NCBI GenBank assembly: GCA_019155185.1
Contig: CM032801.1
Coordinates: 4,207,351-4,271,350 of the forward strand
Direction of reading: 5' to 3'
Length of the DNA stretch: 64,000 bases
DNA from: Beaufortia kweichowensis
Lineage: Eukaryota; Chordata; Actinopteri; Cypriniformes; Gastromyzontidae
Shown: piece by piece, positions 14,029-27,048 of the stretch
Position numbering within the stretch: the stretch's first letter is position 1
Layout of the letters: every line of letters starts with the position of its first letter
Position numbers and translations under genes: made by a program
The notes under the pieces: generated by a model
Told to the model about the DNA's origin: nothing
Seen by the model: only the letters and a program-made list of their open reading frames with translations
Database searches by the model: none

Positions 14029-14248
14029 TTAATTGACCAATTTAAAGCATATTTAATATTTAACAACAATTTTATGATGTGCAAATTGGCTCTGTTGATC
14101 TACCGAAGTCTGGGAAACCAAGGGATTCAATATTTTAAAAAACTATTAAAACCAAAGACTAGCTTGTTGTCTACAGCCCACATTGAACCTCTTAATTGAC
14201 CAATTTAAAGCATATTTAATATTTAACAACAATTTTATGATGTGCAAA
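14029..14248. repeat. Direct duplication, 57-bp identical core, 163-bp period
   Basis: The 57 bases at 14029-14085 and 14192-14248 are identical; both begin ttaattgaccaatttaaagc and end tgatgtgcaaa. After each core the similarity continues loosely (ttgatct, then agtctgggaa). This is a recent partial tandem duplication or two copies of the end of a repeat. No gene present. Confidence 0.85.
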
Positions 14249-14402
14249 GGAGCCTTGACTTCCAATTGATCTAAACCAGAAAGTCTGGGAATGATGACCT
14301 GCGGTTGTTACTTAACTCAGGAGGCAGTTATGTACCTCTCTGGCAGAGAGGGTAAAGCTCAATGAATTTCAATATTTTCTTTAGGAACAAACAATTTGTA
14401 TC

Positions 14403-14427
14403 TATATATATATATATATATATATAT
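14403..14427. repeat. (TA)n microsatellite
   Basis: A short uninterrupted TA array of about 12 units in otherwise AT-rich intergenic DNA. Confidence 0.9.
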
Positions 14428-16674
14428 CTATGTGTGTATTCCTCCATAAACGTGATACCCTGCCATAGTTATTGCATGCATTTCAGTGTCATTAGTTTAA
14501 TATGTCATGACAGATGAATGAATAACTATTGTTCTTCACTTCACTCCATGGTATGGCTAAATAATGATGCACAGTACATAACGTGCATCATACTCCAATA
14601 AGTTTATGTGGTTGCAAACAGGACATAAAATGTAAATCATTTGTCCTGCAACCACGCCCTTTTATTGGTCAAAAGACCTGACCGGGCTGGGTGCCTTTAA
14701 GACCACAATGCATTTAACACTTTCTACACTTTCTCTCCAAAAGTTGACCCTTCTTCAGGACAGCTTTTTCTTGCCCGGCAACTTGACATTGGCTCTTCAT
14801 GAAAAATAGGACCCAGTGCACACCAATGAAATTTTAAACCGGTGGTTGTGTCCTGCTGATTTAATATGCCATTCTTTACTCTTTACTCAAATTATCTTGT
14901 GTGAATGTGTGTGTGTTTGTGTTTGTGTTAGTTAATCGATATCATATTTCCATAGTTTAGTCAATAAATATTCATTTGTATTCACTCATGATTGTCTCCA
15001 TGCTCATAACACATTTAAATGTATACTGTTATGTATGTGTTGTATTGGGCATGGACCGTTGTTAATCAAGGCCTGTACCAGGTAATGGTCTTTATCTGTA
15101 AGTATTTCCATTTGAGCCACAAGTAATTATAACCTGAAACTGAACCGTGTTTAGAAATACCGCCTTAGTTTCACAATAACTAGTAGAGATGCTATAACAC
15201 CATCCCCAACATTTGGCCAAACAGGTTATAAATTAATTTCCTGTATGCTGGGCAGTTTTAACACTTTCTACATTTTCTAAGTTGTCCCTTTTTGCCCCAA
15301 ACATTGGTTTAAAATAACCCAGTGCACAAATATTTTAAACATTTATGTTTTTTATACAAATTACATAAATTTCTCCCACTTTTACCTGCCATTTTAGATG
15401 TATAGATGTTGTGTTGTTTCTGCAATGGATTATAGAAATAAAGTATCAAATTTGGCCAAACAGGTACCTTACAAAGACAAGGCTTTGCATTGTTAACATG
15501 CCTAAAAATGTTGTCTATATTGACAGCTCACTTACTAGGGTTAATAAATAATGTTATACTGTAAATATCACAGGTCAACTCACATGTAAAAACCCAAAAC
15601 ATCGAACTGTGCTCTAAGCAGGACACCATACCAAAGTCTCTACCGTTTCTTTAAAGACCAATCAATACATACCAAAGTTATGACATTTTGCCTCAGTCAC
15701 TGTGTTATATCACACGCTTATTTTCTCTCTTCACCCATTTATCTCAATATCTGTTAATTAGGCCATGCAAAAGCAAAGCTAATGTTGAACATATGCTGTT
15801 TGTTTGAAGTTATCGCCTTGTGACTTTGCCCTTTTTTAGGTTATTAACATAAAAACCACTTGACATTCTGAAAGACAACTTCATTTCACTTCTAATAGAT
15901 CCCACCTGTCTCTCATGAATATTCATTTCTTTTTTATATTAGGAATTAATGAGTTGCAAGATACAGATGGTGTATCGAAACGCTTGACTTCATCTATTTT
16001 ACCATCTCAATGCAAATCCATTCTTTTCCAATGGGCACCATTTGTACTTTCTTATCAATTTGGTAACAAGACTTTAAAAACTATTTTCGTCTTGTTCCCA
16101 TCTAGATGAGCGTAAACTGGACATGCCAGATAATCAGGAAGGTAATAAAATCATTTTGTAAATGATTTAACATTCATTGCAACTATTCATCGAGGACAAA
16201 TCAGCAGTTCAGTTCATTCCCAAAATTAGCAGATTACATCAATTAAATCGTATTATCCGCATCAGCCTAAAGACAGAGGAGGTGAAGAGTCTTATATTTT
16301 ACTCTATGCCAACAACCCTCAACACAATACATGAAATACGCATGCCGTCCATAAAATTCATTTACACCTACTCTGAATGAATTATCCTATATCATGTTTA
16401 CACATATCTGTACTGGAAGAGGAAGAAAGAAAAATAAAAAATGCTTTTGGCGATTTAACTTTTGTTGCCAGCTGGTAACACTGACCTTTCTTTTACTCAC
16501 TGCTTACAAATGATGAAATCTATCGACAGAGGAGCTCAAACCTGCTGCTAAAGATTTCACTGCTATGATCCACCACATACATCATGTAATCCACATGTAA
16601 ATCATTGAGGTTCAGGACTGTACCCATGTATTTTAAAAAGGTTTCCTGTGTGCAATCAACTTCTGGCCAATCCG

Positions 16675-16900
16675 ATAGTTCACCTAATCATAAAAATGAT
16701 GTCATCATTTATTCACCCTCATGTTGTGAAAACTGTTTTATTTTGAGAAATGTCTCAATGGTTTTGTGTTCATACAATGGAAGACAATGGAGACCATTGC
16801 TGTTTGGTTACACCATTCAAAATATCTTGTTTTGTGTTCTGCAAAAGAAAGTCATAGAGGTTTGGAATGACATGAAGTTGGGTAAATGATGAATGTAATA
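16675..16900 (+). mobile_element. 'agttcaccc' family non-autonomous DNA transposon
   Basis: The left end atagttcacc is followed by tcatcatttattcaccctca and tgttgtg; the interior has tggttttgtgttcatacaat. The end carries tggaatgacatgaagttggg. The copy at 52003-52258 has the same order of blocks. Two shorter relatives are at 43404-43542 and 52656-52795. It is an abundant short fish transposon type without coding capacity; the superfamily is not asserted. Confidence 0.65.
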
Positions 16901-19059
16901 ATATAGTTTTCTCAAGAATCTTATTTTTTATTTATTGTACATAATATTGTACATATTAAACAAAGCTCATTTTGCATAGGCATGTAAAGTCACCATTAAA
17001 TCAAAACTGACAAATCTTTTTTATTATTATTTATTCTGTGCATTTTAATTTTTCAAATGTATGTGCCCTCATAATCTTTAATCAAAAACGTTCCCCATCA
17101 TCATCTGACACTTTCATATCATCAGACTAATATATTCATAAGTGTTAATGCTGCATCAACATCGAATGTACAATACAGCAGATTAATCGCCCAGAGAAAC
17201 ATAAACCAGCAATTACTTAGAGCACATTCAACAACGTTTCATGATTAATACATTTAACAGAAATTTCTCTGCCTTTGTGTTATTATATTACAGGTCAATA
17301 GCTATTGATCAACTCGCCCTTATTATTACGGTTCAGACATAAAGGAGAAATTAAATAAATGACTCACAAAACAGTAACACCAAGCCAACATTGACACGCA
17401 GCACTCGATCAATTCTGAAACGTTTTTGCTGATATTCATTTTAAGATGATGTTTATTAGCCAAATAAGATTTTAGCTTTAAAAAAAAAAATCAACATGCA
17501 AGTCAGTACTCAAGGATATGAGATCAGATCCAAAGACTCTGACTCATCAAGGGTTTCAGTGTGAAACTGGTGCAGTGTGTAAACACAGATTTATTGTTTG
17601 ATTCCATCAGTTTCGCTTCATTACACCCTCCCAGGCAGCACTCAATAGAGCCATATATGATTAAACTCTCTATTCCCATCAGGAACCACCTACTGGGAGC
17701 TGATAACATGTCCCGCCTTCGCAAAGTGCTCTAACAATCAAAACATTTACAAACTACATAATTCCTGTGTTCTTTAGTAAACGAAACAGTTTTCCGCTTG
17801 TTTTCTATGCTTGTTATCACGGTGAATGCAGAAACTGATGGTGATTTAGGCTACACCCACATTAATCCAGATGCATTTGACAACAGATGTGTGTTTTGGC
17901 CTTTCATCCACAGCAAAATAGTGTTTTTGACAATGCTCCTCTAGGTAGAGATTATCAGAAAACGTGGTGGATGTAGCCTGTATATTGCGAAACATTATAT
18001 TAAAAGTAAACAAACAAAAAATCTATCATATGCTAATAGTCACACACTGGCCCAATGCTGAATACATCCGCATATTTTACATTAACAAAACTATTTTCAC
18101 ACAGATTCTTGCTGTTTTATGAAAGACTATTATGCTGGATTTCATTGATTTTCTCAGTGACTTTAATTAATCAACATATTCATTCTCATTCAGTCTTTAA
18201 CAAGAGCACACAGGAGCAGAATACTCCTACACTCCCTGCCTTAACATTGATTTATGCTAATTTCTTTTTGTGCTTGCAGAAAAAGCCCAAAAATGTAGTC
18301 AGTCTATCACTTGATCTTCTAAGGTGTTTATGTGACATCTCGGTTCTTAACTAGTGGGCTGAAATGGGTTGAAAGGAAGACCATGGCAAATGCAAATGAT
18401 AAAATGCAACTAATTATATAATCATGAAAAATTAGGACAGAAAAATACACCGTCATCAAGTATTAAATAGAGAAGAAAACACTGTTGACCTTAAAGACCA
18501 CATATCCAAATAGTATTTTTACGTATTTTCCAGTAGCTAAATTATTCGGAAGAGAAACGGATAGGTTGTGTATCATTCTCAAGAACTCAGAACGACACAA
18601 GCTAAAAGAAATAATACAAATATGGCTTTACACAAAACCACAATTAAATTCTGGGTCACAAAACAATGCAAAAATTTAAAAAATCCTGTTTAGTCTGTTT
18701 TATGTCAACCTGATTTTATAAGGTTTAAATTTTGTCAATGATATAAAAATGTTTAAAAATGATTAGAAAAATAGCACCCTTAAACCTAACCATTACAAAA
18801 AATGTATGAATGAAATCTTACAACTTCATACCAGTTAGTAAAAATTGACATATGATGCTATATGTTAATAATACACAATAGTGGACCTGTGCCGTTCTAT
18901 TTCTGTGTTGGTCTTTTGTTTACAATAAACGTGGTAACGTTTTGAGTCGCCACTTAATGCGCGATGTAAAATCTGTGTCCTGAAGCAAAACCAGTTGAGA
19001 AGCACTGATCTATCCAAACTAATAAACATCTAGCTTTAGTCACAATCCTGGACATTAAC

Positions 19060-19500
19060 ACGCTCACACCATAACCACGTACGGCTGGCGGTTTCTCCAG
19101 CATCCCTCTCATAACGGCCTTTAAAAGTGTCATAAAATCCTTGGCTGATTCGACTCACTTCAACAGCTCTTGTGTTACTCTATGTTAAGTAGGACACCCT
19201 GAGGCCTGACAATTTAACGCTGAAGTTTATTGGTTGCAGTAAAAGACAAGAGAAAGCCTCGTGCCCTTGTCATTTTTAGCGGAGGGCCCGTCCTGCTTGT
19301 GTAAACGTCTGTGTAACTTACAGCCTCGTTTGCTTTCAGTGTCATCTGAGACGCCTGCGCTCTGTGCCGCTTACCAAATGCCAGCGTCTCGTCTCCTGAC
19401 GTTCGGCTGAAGGGTTATGAATCTCCTCTAGTGTTAGGTCATCATCACATTAATAGCAGGTCCATGTGCGTCCGACGGCTTTAGCTTTTTCTCTCACTAT
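19060..19500. other. Complex unique block, possible regulatory element
   Basis: A stretch with higher GC and no repeat signature inside an AT-rich desert, including aatttaacgctgaagttt, cattggttgc-like CCAAT context and gcggagggcccg. No splice-bounded exon was found. It may be a conserved non-coding element, but this rests on composition alone. Confidence 0.22.
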
Positions 19501-22500
19501 GTGAATCCGTGGTTAGTGTTGCCAGATATCTAAAAAATAAACAAACAACACAGACAAAACAGGCATATTTTTGTGCTACAAAGAGATTTTTCTTATTTAC
19601 TGGTCCATAAACATGTGTACATACTTTAAGACTAAATTATGTCTTATGAGGTTTTTATACAAAACCTTTTTCTTACAAAGAACCTGTGAAGACACTAACT
19701 GGGTGGTGATGCGGCTATCTTCAATTTTAGACACAGCGCTTAAATTATTCAGTAAGGTTGAAAAGAGCACTTGAATTTGCATTATAATCTACCCACAAAA
19801 ACACTCCTGACCAGATTTAAAACCATGAGCAGCTAAGAGATGCCATTACTGGAGAAACATTGATCCAGGACACACAAAACAGACTTCCTCCATCTGCCTA
19901 CTGGAGCTTATCAGCATATTAAACCCTGATTTCTCAGGTAAACACACTCCTACAACAGCACTTATATACAGTATTGTTGCAAGATACTGATTTTATTTAT
20001 CATCATCATCATGATTCTCTCAACAGAACATTTATGTGTATATCACATCCATGACATCATTGATCTGTGGTAACACTGACCCCGTCACTGAGACGCATTA
20101 TAAATGACTGATAATATTCTCCAGCCTCATCTAAAAGGTTATCATGGGTGTTTAGTGGCATGAACTCATGGATGTGCTAAATGTCACTGAACTTCTGAAG
20201 GTCTCATTATAAACACACACTTTAGTGGACATCATTAACACACCATATGAATGAACTACATGTACGGTTTTGCATTTTACACAAACAGAATACAAAATAC
20301 AGCCTGAAGCCCTGAAAAAACATTAAAAAACATTGAAGAAATATGAAGAAATAGTCTGCGAAAGGAAGTATGTAAACATGCAAACTTTTTTGCAGCTCGA
20401 CTGCTACTAAATATGCAGGACGTCTAAATATAGTTTAAACTCGGATTTGTATGAATTGTTTTTTTCTGGCAGAACAAATGTAGCATAATATTAATGGTTT
20501 ACAGAGTTTCAAAATCAGCCTATATTATTTTATTTTCTAATGCCATGACAGCTTCTACGGTTTAATTATTAAGAATAAAACTAAACAAGTTCCTTAAAGG
20601 TGTACAGTCCAGTAAAATATGTTTAATAGACAGAATCTATTAAATCTAGAATCTATTTAATATATTTTAATAGACAGATTCTACCTGATGAACACTTTGG
20701 AGGTTTTTCTCCTGATTCTCCTGAGTGTAAAGTTACATTAAGATGAAAGCTGTAATTCAGTATCAGTTTTTGATCAAAACATCTTTGGAAACATGGTAAA
20801 AAAGTAAAAGCTTTAACAAACTAATGCAAAATGAACTATTTGCAGAAAGAGATGATTGTGTTTTGGTACAAATTTGCAGTGGGATGCAGACCTTCACTTT
20901 CATAAATATTTCATCAAATGATGCTACAAAGGTCCAGTATCACAACCTCTCTAACCTTGTCAATAAAACAATCTAAACTTTTTCCACCTTTTTAGATCCA
21001 CAACAACCCAATTCATCAGCAAGTCTCTCTCTCTATGTCTCTCACACACACTGACCAATCCATTTTCCACTGTCCTCCTGTCCGTACTGGAATACTCCCG
21101 CAAATGTCAATTAAAAGACAAATAGATTTCATCTCCTTTCCTGCAGTCATATTGAATGAATTTGACCTTTCCATCCTATCCACAGTGATATTGTATGATA
21201 AGTTTATTTGGACTGGCAGAGATGTTTAACAGTGTGTGTTACTTCAGTACAAAAGAACAACAGCTGTAGTGCCCTTTACAAACTGTGCAGCAGGGATGCA
21301 AAACATTCACAATGCATTAGATATTCAGCTGCAGAATTGCATTTTAACTGGATATTGAAGTGAAACTCAATGACTTACTGCTGTAAGTCAAGTTTTTTTT
21401 CCTGAATGAATTACATTAATTAATATTAATTAAATACCAGATTACAACTCACTTATTTGTGTAAAGGGATCCCAATTTTAATATTAATTTGCTCAGCCGT
21501 GGTAGCCAAAATGCAAGAGATTTCAAAGAGAGATACTAATTACTTAGGCGTGATAATCAAATATTTTAAATCATAATATAAAATATTAAAACTATTAACA
21601 TGCAGGTCATAGCCACCATGTGTGATGTGCATGAGCCTTGAGCGTGTACTGCTGCTTTATAATTCTGCCGTCATACTCGTGGTCTGTTCACTGATAAGAG
21701 CTGCTGTACAAACCAGTCACACACACAAGGACTTTCCATTGACTTAACACACTGTGACTTAATCATTTTAATACAAAGCTAATGATAATTTTTCTCCCCT
21801 AACCCTAAACCAACCCCCCCCAGAAGCCTTTCTGCAAAACATTTGCATTAAAAGATTATTTACTATATTTATTAAGCCATTTGAATTATAAAACACATCA
21901 TTTTAATATGTCACTGTAAGGCCATTTTGTCCCAATAATGCCTTAGCAACAAGCACTAATAATAACTACAAGAACAGTCATTTCAATTGACTTGACTGTA
22001 ACTTTAGCTGTTCTAAACCTCTTTTAAAATGTGTTTCGATGTGGGCCTCATCACATTTAATCACACCCCTTCGGATGCCTTGACCTCTGATATAAAAAAA
22101 AGACGCAAGGTTTAATTTCATTTCCTGTTGCCTTCTATCTTGCCTTTGTTTATTTCACCTTGGTTTTCTCATTGTTGTCATCCACTCACTGGAAAAGAGA
22201 ACAGCTAACATCTTGCAATATTATTCTGGTTTATAGCCACCCCTTGACCCCTCTATTACAACAGCAATGTAAAAAAATCCTTGCAAATTGTCAACTTACA
22301 TGTGGACAAATTTAAGCAAAATCGTTACGTTTACAGAGAATTCTTCCACTATTTTGTTCAATGAACATAGACAAGAAGACATAAGATGAAAATGTAATAT
22401 AATTGTCATCTTTTCTCGTGCTCATTGTCTATTGTCACTGAGTGTTTTACACGCAAAAACAAGCAGATATCAATCAAAATGCAGTTTGATATGCTAAACC

Positions 22501-24756
22501 AAACCAAATCAATAAACCATCTCTGTAGAAAACTGAGATTTGTCCTGTTTCTTGCAATTAGTGACATCACCACAGTACCGCCTAGTAATTCAAAATGAAT
22601 ACATCTGATTGTGATGTTTATATATCACACAGTCAGACATGTGCACATGAACAATGGGTAAAATTCTACCTCTGTCAATCAGATATTTGCTTTGCATTTA
22701 TGACCTTTTCCCTGATTAAAAAACTGTTTTACATATTTACATGACCTGCTGTGTTAAAGGGTGAGAATGTCTTCATTTCCAATTCTTTTTCTAACTAGGT
22801 TTTATAAAGTGAACAGTGATATTCATCATACGTTACGTTCATTAAACTTCAATGGCATCTAAATACTTCCAAATAGTCCTCCACAGAGATGAAATGACTG
22901 ACCGTTTCTGCTGATATTTGCCCTTGAAAGCAATAAAGTAATCAACTGTGGCTTTTCAGCTCTAGTTATAATATCAGAATCATTTCGTGAAACTTGTGGG
23001 AGAAAATAAATGATGGTTAGAAACGTCAAGGCTGTTGTTCTTAAATTACACTTGCACACAATGTAGAGTATGAGTTTCTCTACATAGAAAGGCAACAGAA
23101 CAAAAAGCTTCACAAATACTATTTAACCTTTTAAGACATTCAAATTATTCTGGACTGACAATGAAGCACATTGCTATAACTTTATTCTAAAATCAGCTGA
23201 AACCGCAGCATCTGTTTGGACCCCACATACGTAAAATCGTGCCGTTTTTGTTCGGTGGTGTTACGAGAGAACAAATACAACTCAACAAATGAAACGGCAA
23301 CATGTTCACTGTTCTGTGTGGGAAAAGTATGAACATTTCTCTCTCGTGAAGGCTGTGATTGTATCTGAGTGCACTTCACAGCAGACCCTATACGACACCT
23401 TTTATATCCAGGAGGAGCTTCTAGTAAAGGTCTGTCTGAACCATCTGATAGAAATGTTGAAGCTCTCTGATCGTCCTGTTTAAAGTGCAGCTATATACTC
23501 ATATTTACAGAGATTCTCTCATCAGAAAAGATAAGGGGTATACTCATTACAACATAAAAATATATTAAGAACATCATTTTTATATGAAACGGAAAGCTCT
23601 GATATTGATTATGATTGGTTGAAACATACAGAATCGCAGAATCTGTTACCTGGCTGAATTATTTTTAAAGAACCATCTTATTGGATGGAAGAATACTATT
23701 TTTATCAATAGCATTACATTTTTGTTACCTATATCACTTAGACCTGAAAAACCACAAAAAGCTGACAGTTTTCATTCTTTATGCATTTTTTATATGGTTT
23801 ATTTATTTGATATGTACAAACCCTGAGATGGAACCCATCACTAAAACCATGAAAGCATTAACCATTATTGACATCCAGCCAGAAAGCAGACAGAAAGGTT
23901 CTGCGCTGTGCAGACCGATGACATCAGAAGTTTCAGAAGAAAATATGTCATCACAAACAAAAAACTGAACTTGTCTAGGTATTAATATGGGCTGACCCAG
24001 TTTACTGACACCTTACCAAACACATTCTCTAATGGTTTACTGGTCAGACTGAATTAAGGCCACAGCTTTGGTTAACTATACAAATGATTTGGTTATGCAT
24101 GTTTGAGCACTATCAGATAAAGCTTGTCATTTTTATACCAAATCAATTCCGGGTTTAATTCATTTCTGCGTTTTCCTCGTTCGCTCACGTTTGATCCGAC
24201 TGAATCGATTCACTTCATCACAAATCACTTGATTTCGATCAATACACACGTTTACATCTAAAGACTTCTATTGTTTTTATGCACAGCTACGACAACTTAA
24301 CACACACAAACCTGCAACTATACAAACTTTATTTCCTAAATTTATTAGCGTTTTTGCAAGCAAAATATTGTTAAGGAAATGCACATCCACACCACAACAC
24401 ATATTTACGCAAATTAAATGACTGTCTCCAAAACGCCACGCTTAAGGTACTTCTCAAAAATCAACAAAAGCTATTTAAACGCATTCGAAAAGCTCATGAA
24501 AGTAATCTTATGCCACATCACCTGCACTATACATGTGTCATGAAGTGCTTTTTGTTTTGCACTTAATTTCGTACCTGTGTTTGAAGGCGCTGTATTGAGT
24601 TTGGCGTTTTCTTCATTCCTCCCAACGCGTGCTGCTGCTGTGAAGTGTGAACAGGAAACACAGCGACTCCCAGCGGCGCACCTGTGTAACTACATGCATA
24701 TTTACACATCCAGATTAATGGAAATGTCACTGACATGTATGAAAAGATGTTCGTGT

Positions 24757-25035
24757 ATATGGGCAATTCCAGCGTTTTGGACGTAACGTTTTCAATCAAA
24801 ACTTGAAATATACATTTTACCATCTGTTTATAGTTCATTAAACCCCTGCTGATAAGAGTCCGGACATCAAAATATCAGTCTATACACAGGTTATCTTATT
24901 TAAAAAATTGTTATTAATGTGACAAAGGAACACACGTTTATAAGATTAAACATACTTTGTAAGATTTCGAGCAGCAATAATATGTAACAAATGAAGAATA
25001 AATGACTGTTCAAAGAACAAAATAGTTATTTTTGT
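24757..25035 (+). mobile_element. Interspersed repeat copy A
   Basis: It begins tatgggcaattccagcgttt and shares ordered blocks with 30266-30585: tcaaaac, tgaaatata, atctgttta, cattaa, agtccg/agtcca, acacgttta, acatactttgta, gcaataat, caaagaac and aaaatagttatt. Non-coding; family name not recognised. Confidence 0.6.
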
Positions 25036-25705
25036 CCATTTATAAAAGGCACTTTATCTGACTATGACAAATCATGCTTTAACATTAATAACTGCTTTAA
25101 AACTTTAAGAGAGACCTCACATGAGTATTTAAACTAACAAATATTGACATCTGAGCTATCAGTATGCTGAAAACCTTTGGTAAAATATTTCTTTATGGTA
25201 AGGTTGGAATTGTCCATGTGACGTTTAAAAATCTTAAGCATGCTTTGAGAAAACATATGACAAGAGAAAGAACAACTCTGAGATATTTAGCCAGATAAAG
25301 TCATTTTTCTCTATGGTTGACGCATCATTCTGTAGCTTTTTGGGGGGGATGTTTACTGGGAAATTGGTTTTTAGTTTCCAATTATATTTCAAATTACATT
25401 CAAATTAGGAATAATGAAAACTCCCTGCAGTGTAAAAAAAGACCAGAGAGATAAAATGACACTCAGAAAACTGTAAATGGGGAAGCGCCACAGGACAGAA
25501 AATAAATAGTTGTGTGTTTATCCACAAGAAATGATGCACTTCATTTCACTTAATCACTTATTTGTCTGTTAATGTTCTTTAAAAACAGCATTATAACCAT
25601 TGAAAACCTCTTGGCTTGCTTAATAAAACTTTAGGTTATCATTTTGGAAGTCAATTACAAAAAAATGATGGAAAACTTTATTACAGGAGCATTAAAAAGT
25701 TTTTA

Positions 25706-25710
<5 letters not shown>

Positions 25711-25767
<57 letters not shown>
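25711..25767 (+). repeat. (CT)n microsatellite
   Basis: A CT dinucleotide array of about 28 units preceded by a short T-rich run. Ser-Leu open frames here are artefacts. Confidence 0.97.
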
Positions 25768-25769
<2 letters not shown>

Positions 25770-27048
25770 GGTATTTTACAGCACAGCAATATCTGATTTA
25801 ATTGTATTGTAAGGTGATGGTGTTTAATCCATGTGTATCCAGTGTATAAACCATATAAAAATAAATAAATATGATAAAAGTTACATTTCAATTAATTTCT
25901 GTAACACAAACATACAGTAACAGACAAGCTCCAGGCAAAATAATCAGCTAAATTATTTCACATGCAATATTTCAATATTTTAATGGTGTGATATATTTTC
26001 CTATGGATTAAATCCATCTTCTACAGATAAAAAGTGGGTGGGGGGTCTGAGAGAGGTGATTATGGAAAATAACCTAATTTACCCTAAACTGAAAACTCAC
26101 AGCAGCCATAGAATACATTAGGCAGACCAACAGTCCAGTTGGATTATTGAAATGTGTAAATGTGATGCTTTCCACCAAACTAAATTTATCCACAGCTGGC
26201 TGGCCACTCAAATCCATTATGGACAAAATATTGGAGTTTTTATCACAGCAAAACAGTGCTCATGTTATTTTTTTAATGCTGTGCACGGAACCAGCATACA
26301 TGAACAATCATGTTTTCTGCAGGGTAAAATGCACTTACAACACATAATGTTGTACAGACATTTTTACTTCATTAGATGTAGACTTATCTGTTTTATTTTC
26401 TCAGTTTGTTTATAAACTGTAACATTGGGGACATTTAAAAGGAAAAGATCAAGAGAAAAACATGCTGCAAGAAACATCAGTTTATTTGGATCTTTAGTTG
26501 TACTTCTGAATCAAGCAACATGAAAAATGAATTCTGTACTTTCAGTGTCAACATGAATTAGCTTGTATAAAGAAGTATAAATCTGCATGTCACAGCACAC
26601 TTCCTTTTCTCATTTATTTAATGGCACATTTGAAATATCAAAATCCTTTTTTACAGTATGTGCTTCGAAACAGAACCCCAGTATTGCATTTTCCAACTTT
26701 ATTTGATCCTAATGGATACCTTTGGAGTGAGAAAAGGTTGACATGAATGTTAATGGTTTATGAAATCCAAGTAAAATTTAGCTTGAAATGAAAAGACATT
26801 GTGTTTGCATCTGTAGCTGAGTCAAGAAAATTCAGTACTTACACAGTAAGTGTGTTCTGAATAGTCTGTTTTAAAGCAATAATACTAATACTAAAATTAA
26901 ACTGGTGGCATCATTAGCCTACATACTGAATTAAGAGCAATTAAAAACAATAGAGGTAATGTCTAAAATGTTACATGAAATTGATCAGTGCAGGACTGAT
27001 TGTAAACAACATAAGAAAATAAGAGATTCTCTCAAGAGATCACTGACG

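Larger units (their letters stand above)
10217..27048. other. Gene-poor interval downstream of ipmk
   Basis: No coding gene can be supported over these 17 kb. The sequence is AT-rich with scattered transposon copies (16675-16900, 24757-25035), a tRNA-like SINE remnant (about 12655), a 163-bp-period duplication (14029-14248) and a CT array (25711-25767). Two more complex blocks near 11290-11720 and 19060-19500 lack repeats and may be regulatory. The far right (26,450-27,048) probably holds the 3' untranslated region of ipmk. Confidence 0.5.

Noticed and set aside
23681..23968. 95-codon plus-strand frame with a hydrophobic N-terminus
   Set aside because: Biased AT-rich composition makes such frames common; no promoter, splice or family evidence.
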